DNA of 64,000 nt from Bacteroidota bacterium (GTDB taxonomy: Bacteria > Bacteroidota > Ignavibacteria > UBA10030 > UBA8401). Location of the stretch: assembly GCA_041658205.1 (NCBI GenBank), contig JBBAAO010000001.1:434001-498000 (forward strand). The letters run 5' to 3'. Shown here in pieces: positions 52,278 through 61,660 of this stretch. A program made the translations under genes and the position numbers. Every line of letters starts with the position of its first letter. Within the stretch, counting starts at the first letter, position 1. The notes beneath the pieces are model-generated. The model did not search any database, had not been told where the DNA came from, and saw only the letters and a list, made by a program, of their open reading frames with translations.

Positions 52278-54500
52278 TTAATTCACAAATTCAAAATTAT
52301 CTTTTACTCTAATATCCTCCGATGAAGCTCCGATCATTATATCAAACTCGCCGGGTTCAGCTACCCACTGTAATTGCTGATTATAGAACGAAAGCTTTTC
52401 CTTATCAATCACAAATTGAATTGTTTTACGCTCACCAATCATAAGTTTTATCTTCTTAAAATCTTTCAGCTCTTTGACGGGCCTGACAATTGACCCAACT
52501 TTATCCCTGAGATATAACTGCACGATTTCTTCTCCGGTAGATTTTCCTGTATTGGCGATTGTTACAGAGATTTCAATTTTTTCAGTGCTTGTCATTTTCT
52601 TTTTATTCAGTTGCAAATTGCTGTATTGAAACGTGGTGTAGCTTAATCCATAACCAAACTCATACTTTGGATAGATGGATAAATCTGTATAGGAAGAATT
52701 ATAATTATGATTATTATCATTGATAGCAGGACGGCCAGTGTTAAAATGACTGTAATAGATCGGTATTTGTCCAACGCTTCTAGGGAAAGTCATTGTAAGT
52801 TTAGCGGCAGGAATATAATCCCCAAACAACACATCGGCAATAGCATTTCCTGCTTCGCTCCCTAACCACCACGTATATAATATGGCGGGAGCATTGTCAG
52901 CAGTGAAATTAAATACTAATGGACGGCCGGTATTTATTAAAACCACCACCGGTTTTCCGGTTGCAAGAAGTTCCTTCAGTAAATCTTCCTGTACGCCGGG
53001 AATAGAAATATCACTGCGGCTTTTCGCTTCTCCGGTCATATCTCTTCGTTCGCCAATACTGAGAATGACAACATCGGCCTGTTTTGCAGCGTTTATAGCT
53101 TCGGCAAATCCATTCTTATTGGTTCCCTCAATTTCACAACCTTGTGCATACAGCAATGTTGTTCCTTTGCCTATTTTATTTTTTAGGCCTTCCCATTGGG
53201 ATACAATAAAGTTAGAATCAACTCCCGGCAGTTCGATATCCCAGAATCCTTTGTTTTGTTTTAGAGGTTTCACCAACGGACCGATGAACGCGATTGTTTT
53301 TGTATTCTTGGATAAGGGCAACAAATTATTTTCATTCTTTAATAAAACAATACTTTTTGCAGCAATTTCTCTTGCCGCTTTGGCATGTTCAGGATTATGT
53401 AATGCTTTTTGTTCTCGTTCGGCATTGCAAAATTTGAAAGGATCATCAAACAAACCGAGCTCAAATTTCTTCCGTAAGATTCTTCGAACTGCATCATCAA
53501 TCAAATCAGTCGAAACGTTCTTATCTTTTACCAATTGCATCAGATGATTTTTGTAATTGCGGCTTTCCATATCCATATCACTGCCAGCGGTAACTGCGGA
53601 TAAAGCTGCTTCATATCCATTTGTTACATTACCATGATTGATCATTTCACCAATGGAGCCCCAATCGCTGACGACAAATCCTTTAAATCCCCATTTTCCT
53701 TTGAGAATATCTCTTTGTAAATAAGAATTTCCTGTTGCAGGAACTCCGTTAATATCGTTGAATGAGTTCATGAATGTTGCCACTCCTGCATCAACAGCAG
53801 CTTTGAAAGGGGGAAGATATACTTCCCATAAAAGTCTGTCGCTCATATCAACGGAATTATAATCTCTTCCTCCAATAGCGGCACCGTATGCCGCAAAATG
53901 TTTAGCGCACGCCATAACTGAATTTACATCTCCCAATGTATTTCCTTGGAAACCTTTTACTCGTGCGGACGCAATCAGAGAACCGAGATATGGATCTTCG
54001 CCGGCACCTTCCATCACTCTTCCCCAGCGAGGGTCGCGAGCAATATCAACCATTGGTGCAAATGTCCAATGGATGCCTCCGGCACTTGCTTCCGTTGCAG
54101 CAATTCTTGCCGATAATTGAATAGCATCCAAATCCCAGGAGCAAGCTTCGGCCAATGGAATTGGAAATGTAGTTTTATATCCGTGAATAACATCCTGTCC
54201 GAATAGGAGCGGTATTTTCAAACGAGATTGCATTGCCAGTTTTTGCCAGCTTCTTGTCCGTTCAGTCCCCAAGCTATTCAGCAATGAACCTAACTGTCCA
54301 TAACGAACTTGCGTTCCTTTGTCATTATCTACTGTTACGGGACCCGTCGCTTTCCAATCGTCATTGTATTGATTCATTTGACCGATTTTTTCTTCAAGAT
54401 TCATTAACTGCAAAACGGAATCAATGCGTTGATCGATTGATTTTTGTTGAGCCATTGCGGTGAACACAATGATAAAAGATATCCACAATATTTTTTTCAT
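52278..54500 (-). CDS. bglX: GH3 beta-glucosidase (BglX type)
   Basis: A 740-residue exported enzyme of glycoside hydrolase family 3. Its signal peptide is short (MKKILWISFIIVFTAMAQ). The N-terminal barrel includes LMNLEEKIGQMNQY, PLLFGQDVIHGYKTTFPIPLA, TFAPMVDIARDPRWGRVMEGAGEDPYL, AYGAAIGGRDYNSVDMSD and the catalytic nucleophile Asp279 in FVVSDWGS. The C-terminal domains have SIVLLKNENNLLPL, a second alpha/beta sandwich and an FN3-like end (FGYGLSYTTFQYSNL). It is probably periplasmic and releases terminal beta-linked glucose from oligosaccharides. It lies downstream of the GH30 gene on the same strand with a 35-nt gap, so the two are likely co-transcribed. Confidence 0.95.
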   Translation of the reverse strand: MKKILWISFIIVFTAMAQQKSIDQRIDSVLQLMNLEEKIGQMNQYNDDWKATGPVTVDNDKGTQVRYGQLGSLLNSLGTERTRSWQKLAMQSRLKIPLLFGQDVIHGYKTTFPIPLAEACSWDLDAIQLSARIAATEASAGGIHWTFAPMVDIARDPRWGRVMEGAGEDPYLGSLIASARVKGFQGNTLGDVNSVMACAKHFAAYGAAIGGRDYNSVDMSDRLLWEVYLPPFKAAVDAGVATFMNSFNDINGVPATGNSYLQRDILKGKWGFKGFVVSDWGSIGEMINHGNVTNGYEAALSAVTAGSDMDMESRNYKNHLMQLVKDKNVSTDLIDDAVRRILRKKFELGLFDDPFKFCNAEREQKALHNPEHAKAAREIAAKSIVLLKNENNLLPLSKNTKTIAFIGPLVKPLKQNKGFWDIELPGVDSNFIVSQWEGLKNKIGKGTTLLYAQGCEIEGTNKNGFAEAINAAKQADVVILSIGERRDMTGEAKSRSDISIPGVQEDLLKELLATGKPVVVLINTGRPLVFNFTADNAPAILYTWWLGSEAGNAIADVLFGDYIPAAKLTMTFPRSVGQIPIYYSHFNTGRPAINDNNHNYNSSYTDLSIYPKYEFGYGLSYTTFQYSNLQLNKKKMTSTEKIEISVTIANTGKSTGEEIVQLYLRDKVGSIVRPVKELKDFKKIKLMIGERKTIQFVIDKEKLSFYNQQLQWVAEPGEFDIMIGASSEDIRVKDNFEFVN

Positions 54501-54535
54501 GTTTTGTCTCTATAGTAACCAGTAGCGCTATTGAA

Positions 54536-55969
54536 TTAATAGATTAACGTTTGAATTCCTCTTGCAGGGATAGTTTGCACCGCTGAGTTAGAACCAACGA
54601 CAAGTTTGTACGTTACAGGTACATCGGATTGATTCATGACAACTGTAACCATTGAACCATCCACATTGACAAATGTTGTGCTAAGCAATAGACTGCGGCT
54701 GCTGACGGTGCTAACGCGCTTCGCATTTGGACGGATGAATTTTGAAAAATGGCCGATATAATAGTACGAAGGGGTGAAGATCAATTCGCCCGTTATTGTA
54801 TTTGCATGTACAGGAGAAAAACAGAAATTGCCGACATGGTTCGGTCCTCCATTTTCATCTAACAGAATATTCCAATCAGTCCAGCCTACTGTTCCATTGT
54901 TGAAATCATTGATCATTGACGTCCCATACCGTTCAGCGTTCGGCCAGTATTGATAACGCTCTGCGTTAAAACTCTCAACGCATCCTTCAGTAAAGAGAAG
55001 TTTTTTGTCGGGATATGATTCGTTCACTGCTCCGACGTTGTCAAACATCGGTGTGCCGCCAGCCCAAGTTTCATACCAGTGAAATCCTGTACCCCATGCA
55101 TATTTGGCAGCTTCGGGATCGTTGTAGATTACATTGACTCTCTGGTTTATTAAATCACGATTATGGTCCCATACAATAATGTTCTTTTCTGAAAATCCTT
55201 TTTGTGCCATTGTTGGTCCAAGATAGAGTTTCAGAAAATCACGTTCCTCTTCGGCGGTATAGATGCATGATTCCCATTTTTGTGTTGCCATCGGTTCATT
55301 TTGCACGGAAACACCCCACACCGGAATTCCTTCGGCTTCGTATGCGTTGATGAATTTTGTAAAATATGTCGCCCAGCTCTTATAGAAATCCGGTAGCAGC
55401 TTGCCTCCTTTAAGCATTGATTTATTATCTTTCATAAAAGCCGGGGGGCTCCACGGACTTGCAAGCAGTGTTAATGTTCCGCCTGCAGTTTTTATTGCCT
55501 GCTTGATGAGCGGAATCCGGAAACGTTTATCATGCTCAACTGAAAATGTCTTCAATTCTTTATCACCCTCTTTTACATAGGTATAACTTCCGCTGCTAAA
55601 ATCTGAACTGTGAATTGTTGTGCGCGCAAATGAATACCCGATTCCTTTAGTGCTGTCATAGTATGCAGTTAACAGTTCCTGCTGTTTGGCGGCCGGAAGC
55701 TTTGCAAATACCTCTGCTGAAGCATCCGTTATTGCACCGCCAATACCGAGGAATGTCTGAAAAGTCTTCTGGGGATTGACAAAAATGCAAATTTCTGATT
55801 CAAGTGGCTGTATCGAAGGTAGAAAAGGATTTGTTCCTGTGCGTGTTAACCGGTAATCCGTTTTTTCTGCCGTAGTGAATACAGTGATGTCTTTAGGCAA
55901 ATCTGACTGTTGAGCAGAACATAAAACTGTACCGAGGCAGACGAGAACAAACGATAGTAAATTCTTCAT
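54536..55969 (-). CDS. GH30 family glycoside hydrolase
   Basis: A 477-residue exported enzyme. ATG at 55969 is used; a TTG four codons upstream (55981) is possible. After a signal peptide (MKNLLSFVLVCLGTVLCSAQ) the GH30 barrel shows FLGIGGAITDASAEVFAKL, SFARTTIHSSDFS, LLASPWSPPAFMKDN, acid/base Glu225 in GVSVQNEPMATQKWESC and nucleophile Glu328 in LLFTEGCVES, followed by WNILLDENGGPNHVGNFC. The pattern is that of the glucosylceramidase/beta-1,6-glucanase subgroup. Together with GH3 this suggests breakdown of a beta-glucan, with beta-1,6-glucan the most attractive guess. No SusC/SusD pair is nearby. Confidence 0.93.
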   Translation of the reverse strand: MKNLLSFVLVCLGTVLCSAQQSDLPKDITVFTTAEKTDYRLTRTGTNPFLPSIQPLESEICIFVNPQKTFQTFLGIGGAITDASAEVFAKLPAAKQQELLTAYYDSTKGIGYSFARTTIHSSDFSSGSYTYVKEGDKELKTFSVEHDKRFRIPLIKQAIKTAGGTLTLLASPWSPPAFMKDNKSMLKGGKLLPDFYKSWATYFTKFINAYEAEGIPVWGVSVQNEPMATQKWESCIYTAEEERDFLKLYLGPTMAQKGFSEKNIIVWDHNRDLINQRVNVIYNDPEAAKYAWGTGFHWYETWAGGTPMFDNVGAVNESYPDKKLLFTEGCVESFNAERYQYWPNAERYGTSMINDFNNGTVGWTDWNILLDENGGPNHVGNFCFSPVHANTITGELIFTPSYYYIGHFSKFIRPNAKRVSTVSSRSLLLSTTFVNVDGSMVTVVMNQSDVPVTYKLVVGSNSAVQTIPARGIQTLIY

Positions 55970-56153
55970 AAATTTTTTCAATAAAGGTTTATCAGAGAAG
56001 AGATTTTTGAGACATCAAAGAATCTCCCGAAATATAGTGCAGTGGAATTGTCTCTCTAAAAATAATATGATTCTGTTTTTTATTACACACTGGGATAAGC
56101 ATAATGATGAGGACTGTTAGCGGAAACAGAAACGATGGATACAAATAATAGCA

Positions 56154-56354
56154 TTACTTCATCCCCAGCTCTTTACACATTCGGTGATAATTCGGCGGGG
56201 CAAGTCCCAGTTTTTGTGCAGCATCAGCATCAGATTCACATTTGGAGCGGACGAATTCTATATACTGCTGTCGAACCAAATGTTCTACTTGATGAAGTGA
56301 AAGCTGTTCCTGCATCATCTCAGAAATGACTATATGAAAATCTGCCTGAGCCAT
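56154..56354 (-). CDS. Fis-type helix-turn-helix fragment
   Basis: 66 residues from ATG 56354; the frame is open upstream to a stop near 56455 without a better start. The last 45 residues, LSLHQVEHLVRQQYIEFVRS followed by ESDADAAQKLGLAPPNYHRMCKELGMK, look like the C-terminal Fis/HTH_8 domain of an NtrC-type activator, but no AAA+ or receiver domain is encoded upstream. It may be a small stand-alone DNA-binding protein or, equally likely, the degraded end of a lost sigma-54 activator. It is on the same strand as GH30 and lies upstream of it, so it could once have regulated that operon. Confidence 0.5.
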   Translation of the reverse strand: MAQADFHIVISEMMQEQLSLHQVEHLVRQQYIEFVRSKCESDADAAQKLGLAPPNYHRMCKELGMK

Positions 56355-56531
56355 CTGACCAAAAGCTACACAAATTGTGCCGAGTGGTAAGATTCCATTT
56401 CTGGAGAATTTACAAAGGTTTAGATCAGATTTATTATCAAAATGATAGTATTTTCTTTATCATTCTGATATCCCATTTCGTGTGAATTCATGTATCATTC
56501 AACCGCTACATGATAAATATTCATATCGCAA

Positions 56532-56972
56532 CACTGCTTTCCAAAATAAGTTATAAGTGAATACAAAATTGGCCATACTACCTCAAATTGGGTAAATATA
56601 TTTTGATAACAAGTCGTAAGCCCCTTAGTTGTATTGTAGAGATTGTATTAAAGTGCGTGGGTGCCTGCCTGCACTAAAGGTGTCGCTTCGCGAACGTCGA
56701 GGTAGGCGAAATTTAGGAGGATTGAGCGAATGGGAAAGCGATGAATGACGGAACTTTTGATGGCGCGATTCGCGCCATCAACGGGCAAGAGCGAACGGTC
56801 GACGACTCGACTCGTCGAGGATTCATCGCGTGCGTTAAATTTCGTTCCGCCAAGGGCGGGACTTTTTTTCTTGTGCCACATGAAATGGTTAATTTCTGAA
56901 CGGCATTCCTTTGGAACTCAGTCAAGAAAAGAAGGGAGCGAAGGATCTTGTTGTTTTTATCAATGTATTTTG
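56532..56972 (+). repeat. Structured dispersed repeat, copy 2
   Basis: Matches 25073-25405 in the same orientation, but is 108 bp longer. The core is kept: GCGAAATTTA at 56707-56716 with TAAATTTCG at 56836-56844, the same GCGATGAAT/ATTCATCGC arms, and the same GATGGCGCGA/TCGCGCCATC palindrome. Extra DNA is inserted at about 56669-56707 (itself bounded by GCCTGCCT and AGGTAGGC), within the CGACGACTCGACTCGTCG palindrome near 56800, and near the 3' end. Each of the first two inserts can fold on itself. It lies in the 1.1-kb gap between the Fis fragment and the LytTR gene. Confidence 0.8.
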
Positions 56973-57061
56973 GAGAAGAGTGATTCTATGTTATGAGTGA
57001 TAATTTTGCATTGCTTTATCACAGCAAGTGATAGAAAGTAGTTTTCCATTCGCAAGACTGT

Positions 57062-57099
57062 AACTAGAAATGGCATCCTTTCGGATGCTATTTCCAGTT
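57062..57099 (+). other. Long hairpin of unknown role
   Basis: AACTAGAAATGGCATC (57062-57077) and GATGCTATTTCCAGTT (57084-57099) form a 16-bp stem with one mismatch and one G-U pair around a 6-nt loop, with a smaller perfect hairpin (TATCAC/GTGATA) about 35 nt before it. No T run follows. It could be part of a small RNA or a processed leader. The surrounding DNA (56973-57414) shows no gene. Confidence 0.5.
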
Positions 57100-57414
57100 G
57101 AGTGCCCGGGACTCGGCAAAGATTTACTGTAAATTTAATCGTAGTTAAAGAGATGGAGTATTGATATAAATCGTAATCAAAAGAAAATTTTAATTCCATA
57201 AAGTGTTAGTAGGAAATTGGATAAAGCATAAACATGACAATGGGATTGTGCTAGCAGTCTCTTTTTTCTTCTTTAATAACCGACAAAATTGTCTGTTGTT
57301 CTGTTATCATCGAATGATGCGTAGAAATATTACACATTTGTGTGTGTTCAAATGACTACCTTATTAATAAAGACGTAACGGAACTATGATGCTAGTGGAT
57401 TTTATTTCATAAAT

Positions 57415-57442
57415 CCTTTGGATTGCAAATGCGTGAAAGAGG
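57415..57442 (+). promoter_or_regulatory. Candidate cis-regulatory hairpin motif, copy 2
   Basis: CCTTT (57415-57419) pairs with AGAGG (57438-57442, one G-U pair) around an 18-nt loop, GGATTGCAAATGCGTGAA, which matches the loop at 33936-33953 at 14 of 18 positions. A second hairpin follows at once: TTTTAAAT and ATTTAAAA around AAGC (about 57452-57471). It lies about 70 nt before the LytTR regulator start. Confidence 0.45.
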
Positions 57443-57509
57443 TACTTACGTTTTAAATAAGCATTTAAAATCTGTTCAAGATGTAAAATGCAAACAAAAC
57501 CTGCGAATT

Positions 57510-58265
57510 ATGTCAACACAAAGTGTGATTACTAAGCTTACAGCAATCATCGTTGATGATGAACTTTACGGTAGGGAAAATCTTAAAAAAATCATTGAAA
57601 CGTATTGCAGTGAGATAGAAATTCTTGCTTGCGCTGATTCCGCAGTGAACGCAAAAGAACTTGTCGGGATTCATCATCCCGATGTTGTTTTCCTCGATAT
57701 TAATATGCCGGTGCTCGACGGTTTTGATTTTCTCAATGAATTCAACAACCGGAAATTTATGGTTGTCTTCGTTAGTGCACATGAGGAATTTGGGATCGAC
57801 GCCGTTAAAACCGGCGCGGTTGATTATCTTCTAAAACCGGTAAATATCAAAGAACTTAAGCAAACGGTAAAAAAACTGCTCATGATCAAAAATAATAAAG
57901 AGCAGGAAGTTGAATCTATGGTTGACTCTAATAAAATGGTTCTTCCCGCATCGCATGGATTTACTGTTTTAGAAATTGACGACATCATCCGTCTGGAAGC
58001 TGAAGGTTGCTATACAAAAGTTGTGATGAAAAACGGAAAAAATACGACAATAACGCGCACATTAAAAGATTTTGAAGAGTCCGTACCAAAAGATAAATTT
58101 TTCAGAATTCATAAATCTCACCTAATCAATTTGAAGTATATCAAAGACTATTCAAATGTCAGTGGAAATATTGTGACGATGACAGATGGCAGCAAAATTG
58201 CAATGTCACGCCGGAAAACGCCGGAATTTATACAAAGAGTGAAAGCAGTGATTAATACAGTTTGA
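57510..58265 (+). CDS. LytTR-type response regulator
   Basis: A 251-residue regulator from ATG 57510; the frame is open back to 57423 but the extra 29 residues are not conserved-looking. The receiver domain has D16/D17, phospho-acceptor D63 in VVFLDINMPVLDG, and Lys in DYLLKPVN. The LytTR DNA-binding domain (from about residue 145) shows DDIIRLEAEGCYTKVVMKNGK, TRTLKDFEESVP and FFRIHKSHLINLKYIKDY, all standard. It overlaps the downstream kinase by 4 nt, so the pair is translationally coupled. Targets are unknown; the glycan enzymes and the delta-60-repeat protein are neighbours. Confidence 0.94.
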   Translation: MSTQSVITKLTAIIVDDELYGRENLKKIIETYCSEIEILACADSAVNAKELVGIHHPDVVFLDINMPVLDGFDFLNEFNNRKFMVVFVSAHEEFGIDAVKTGAVDYLLKPVNIKELKQTVKKLLMIKNNKEQEVESMVDSNKMVLPASHGFTVLEIDDIIRLEAEGCYTKVVMKNGKNTTITRTLKDFEESVPKDKFFRIHKSHLINLKYIKDYSNVSGNIVTMTDGSKIAMSRRKTPEFIQRVKAVINTV

Positions 58266-61200
58266 CTAAAGTAAAATTGTTTTTAGGATTTATACTAATC
58301 AATATCCTTCAATTATCTCAACTCAATTCGCAGACACCCTCATATTATCACTACACTTCATCTGACGGTCTTGCTTCCTCTACTGTTTATGATATCATTC
58401 AAGATAGAAACGGTTTTATCTGGTTTGCCACAATAAACGGAATAAGCATGTTCGATGGAAAACGTTTTACGACATACAGAATAAACGATGGTTTAAATTC
58501 CAATTCAATTATATCTCTTGCCGAAGGGGAAAAGAACGAATTGTATATCGGCAATTATGAAAAGGGGATCAATGTTTTACGAAACGGCCGGATTGAAAAA
58601 TATTGCAGCGAGATTAACGGAAAAAGTTTTTCTCTATCATATTTATTGCTCGTCCCTTCGGGGAACGATGAACAAAAAATTTACGCCTACCGGAGCGCGG
58701 GGTATATAAATTCAATCAGGGGAAATAAAACCGGAAGATTAATTGCTGGTAGTATTAATCCTATTAATATTAAACCCGCCGTTATAGTGAAATTAGAAAT
58801 GATCAAGAATGGGGAAATAAGAGTTTTAACGACAAGCGGATTATTTAATTTAATAAATGATACTCTTTCAAAATTGTACATTAATGGTTTACCCGATGCT
58901 GCGGTTTATTGTCTATCTGAGGGGGATGATGGCAGTTGCTTCATTGGCACAAAAGGGATGATCTATAAGATTAAAAACAATAATGTAATCAGACGATATA
59001 AAATAAATTTATCCGGTAATAATGATGTTAACGCTATTTTTTGCGACAAAAATAATAATCTTTGGTTTTCGATTATGAACAGAGGCTTCTATCTGATTCA
59101 GAACGGTTCTGGTAACATCATTGATATCGGAAGTAAAATGGGACTGCAGAATACTCTTGTCAATAATTATCTTGAAGATAGTGAAGGAAATATCTGGATA
59201 AGCACATTTGGCAAAGGCGTTTATTGTCTCAATAATCTTTATCTAAAAAGCTATAATGAAAGCGACGGATTGAGCAGCAATAATGTTTATTCCATTGTCA
59301 AAGAGAAATCCGGGAAATTAATCATCGGGACTTTTAACGGTGTTAACATGTTGGAAAACGGAAGATTCGACCATATCAAAAGCAATTCGGAAAAAACGTT
59401 AACGGATTATATCTACAGTATTAAGAATATTAATAACGAATTTTATATAAGCGGTGCGTTCGGTGGAAATGTAGAGACAAATATTCATTACAAAGGGATA
59501 CAATTTTATATCTTCAATCAGCCATCTTTTTGTAAAATAAGCAATGGAATAAACCTTTTTGGAACAGGGTGGAATTCTATACTCGTCCAAAACGAATTTA
59601 ATGATAAACAATCGGAATTATTCCGGTTCCATATATATGGAGATAGCACAAGTATAAACCGCGTTCACGATATCTACGAGGATACAAAAAAGAATATCTG
59701 GATAGGAACAGGTCTTGGTTTATGCAAAATATCCATCATTCCCGATACATCGGGAAAAGCAGTATGGAAGAAAACATTTTTCCCCTCTTCTCCGGTTCTG
59801 AATTCAAAAATAAATTCAATCAATCATGACAATGAAAATAACGTCTGGTTTGCAGGCGAAAATGGAATTGCACGGTATAATCTAAAAAATGATTCGGTCA
59901 CCAATTACACAAAAATTGGAGGATATGATTTATCCTCTTCAACTTCGCTTGCGTTAGATAGTAAGAAAAGGATCTGGATCGGAAATATAAAGGGACTTTA
60001 TTTATTTGACGGCAGTTCAATCAAACTGCTTAACAGGCAAACAGGTCTTCCGTCAGACGAAGTATTTTCACTCCATTATGACGACACGAAAAATATTCTC
60101 TATGTCGGCACAAGTAACGGGATATCCTTCCTTGACATAACCATGTTCGATAATTATGTTCCTTCTTTACTTGATGTTAAAATAATCAGTATAAAGGCAG
60201 GGGATTCGGTTTATACAAACTATCGCGAATTAGTTTTTGAGCCGGAACATCATCATGTGTACATTGATTTTAGAGCACTCAGCTTTTCTTCACCGGGCTC
60301 AGTGAAATATAAATATGGTTTGAACGGCAAGTGGCAGGAAACTGACCATGATTTTCTAGATTTTCTTTCTCTTGAGAGCGGAAAATATGAATTGCAGATC
60401 ATGGCAAAATCTCAGAATAGTTACTGGGGCAAACCATATCATCTCACCTTCGAAGTGCTGCCTCGGTACGATGAAACGATTTGGTTTAAACTAGGGATCA
60501 TATCAATTGTTGTTTTTATCTCTGTCTTTGCAGTAACGTGGCGATTGAAACTGAACAATAAAAAAAATCGGGAAGAATTGGCGTTAACGGAAAGGATCAA
60601 CGAGCTAAAACATCAGGCATTATCTGCAATGATGAATCCGCATTTTATATTTAATTCACTTAATTCGGTGCAATTCCTCATCAACAGCCAGAGAAACGAA
60701 GAGGCAAATGATTATATCGCAATGATGGCAACACTGATCAGAAAAAATCTTGACACGGCAGGAAACGGATTTATTCTTCTATCAGAAGAAATAAACCGGC
60801 TGACACTGTATCTTAATCTGGAAAAACTGCGATTCCAGGAAAGTTTTACATATGAAATTAACACCGGAACGGATGTTGATACGGGTTCTATCATGATACC
60901 GAATATGATCATCCAGCCGTTTGTGGAAAATACCCTTTGGCACGGTATCATTAATTCCGGTATGAAAGGACACGTGACAATTTCATTTACATTTGAAGAT
61001 GTTGATATCGACTCCATCATCTGCCGATCATTAATAATAAAAGTAACCGATAATGGGATTGGAATTACAGAAGCAAAAAAGAATAAAAAAGAAGATCACA
61101 TTTCAAAAGGGATTCACATTATTGAAGAACGTCTCCGGTTGTTAAGCTCCAAAATGGAGCTTCCTACGCCGATCATGTTCGATGATCTCGGTACCCGCAA

Positions 61201-61300
61201 TGACAATTCACACGGAACAGAAGTAATAATTTCACTTCCCCCGCCGCTCTATAAAATCATTCTTTCCGAATCCGACTCTCCTTCGTCGCTTACCGAGTAA
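58262..61300 (+). CDS. Propeller-type sensor histidine kinase (LytS/His_kinase class)
   Basis: A 1012-residue sensor. The TTG start at 58262 overlaps the regulator's stop (TTGA) and opens a signal peptide (LFLGFILINILQLSQLNSQ). Residues about 25-630 are a two-component regulator propeller (FIWFATINGISMFDG, NIWISTFGKGVYCLNN, IWIGTGLGLCKIS, IWIGNIKGLYLFDG). A Y_Y_Y domain follows (about 645-735), one transmembrane helix (about 745-765), then a His_kinase domain with His794 in MMNPHFIFNSLNSVQF and an ATPase domain with MIIQPFVENTLWHGI and DNGIGI. This architecture is paired with LytTR regulators, as here. Propeller sensors of this kind often respond to oligosaccharides, consistent with the nearby GH genes, but that link is inferred. 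Confidence 0.95.
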   Translation: MTKVKLFLGFILINILQLSQLNSQTPSYYHYTSSDGLASSTVYDIIQDRNGFIWFATINGISMFDGKRFTTYRINDGLNSNSIISLAEGEKNELYIGNYEKGINVLRNGRIEKYCSEINGKSFSLSYLLLVPSGNDEQKIYAYRSAGYINSIRGNKTGRLIAGSINPINIKPAVIVKLEMIKNGEIRVLTTSGLFNLINDTLSKLYINGLPDAAVYCLSEGDDGSCFIGTKGMIYKIKNNNVIRRYKINLSGNNDVNAIFCDKNNNLWFSIMNRGFYLIQNGSGNIIDIGSKMGLQNTLVNNYLEDSEGNIWISTFGKGVYCLNNLYLKSYNESDGLSSNNVYSIVKEKSGKLIIGTFNGVNMLENGRFDHIKSNSEKTLTDYIYSIKNINNEFYISGAFGGNVETNIHYKGIQFYIFNQPSFCKISNGINLFGTGWNSILVQNEFNDKQSELFRFHIYGDSTSINRVHDIYEDTKKNIWIGTGLGLCKISIIPDTSGKAVWKKTFFPSSPVLNSKINSINHDNENNVWFAGENGIARYNLKNDSVTNYTKIGGYDLSSSTSLALDSKKRIWIGNIKGLYLFDGSSIKLLNRQTGLPSDEVFSLHYDDTKNILYVGTSNGISFLDITMFDNYVPSLLDVKIISIKAGDSVYTNYRELVFEPEHHHVYIDFRALSFSSPGSVKYKYGLNGKWQETDHDFLDFLSLESGKYELQIMAKSQNSYWGKPYHLTFEVLPRYDETIWFKLGIISIVVFISVFAVTWRLKLNNKKNREELALTERINELKHQALSAMMNPHFIFNSLNSVQFLINSQRNEEANDYIAMMATLIRKNLDTAGNGFILLSEEINRLTLYLNLEKLRFQESFTYEINTGTDVDTGSIMIPNMIIQPFVENTLWHGIINSGMKGHVTISFTFEDVDIDSIICRSLIIKVTDNGIGITEAKKNKKEDHISKGIHIIEERLRLLSSKMELPTPIMFDDLGTRNDNSHGTEVIISLPPPLYKIILSESDSPSSLTE

Positions 61301-61328
61301 TTATTTGAAACACCTTAAGAACTAAATT

Positions 61329-61488
61329 ATTGTCATTACAAGGAGCGCCGCCTGAACAACGTCGTCGGGCAGGAAGCGACGAAGTAGTCTGCTTCATCGA
61401 ATAAAAACGAGATTAGTCCGTTTTTATGAATCCCATTTAAGGCGGAATTCAAAAAGCGGTACCTCAGCAAAGAACACTTCTCAATGAC
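61329..61488 (+). repeat. GTCATT...AATGAC element in the 61301-61660 gap
   Basis: ATTGTCATT (61329-61337) faces AATGAC (61483-61488) across 160 bp, like the inner arms of the element at 26244-26401, and the interior has the same AAAACGAGATT word and several hairpin-prone stretches. It is probably a diverged member of the same small repeat family. The rest of the 360-nt gap is A+T rich without a feature. Confidence 0.45.
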
Positions 61489-61660
61489 ACCATCGTGATA
61501 GTATTCAAATACCTCTATTTACTCCTACCGTTCGTTTACTAATACCTACCGTTAAATTAATTAAACGTACCGCAAGCTTGTTAGCTATTGTAGCACCTGC
61601 ACATTTTCTATAGGTTCCAATACACCGTATAATGACAAAATAAAAACCATAAAAACGCTG

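Noticed and set aside
52882..53547. 221-codon plus-strand frame opposite the GH3 gene
   Set aside because: It lies wholly inside a clear GH3 reading frame with intact motifs; the translation has no recognisable domain.
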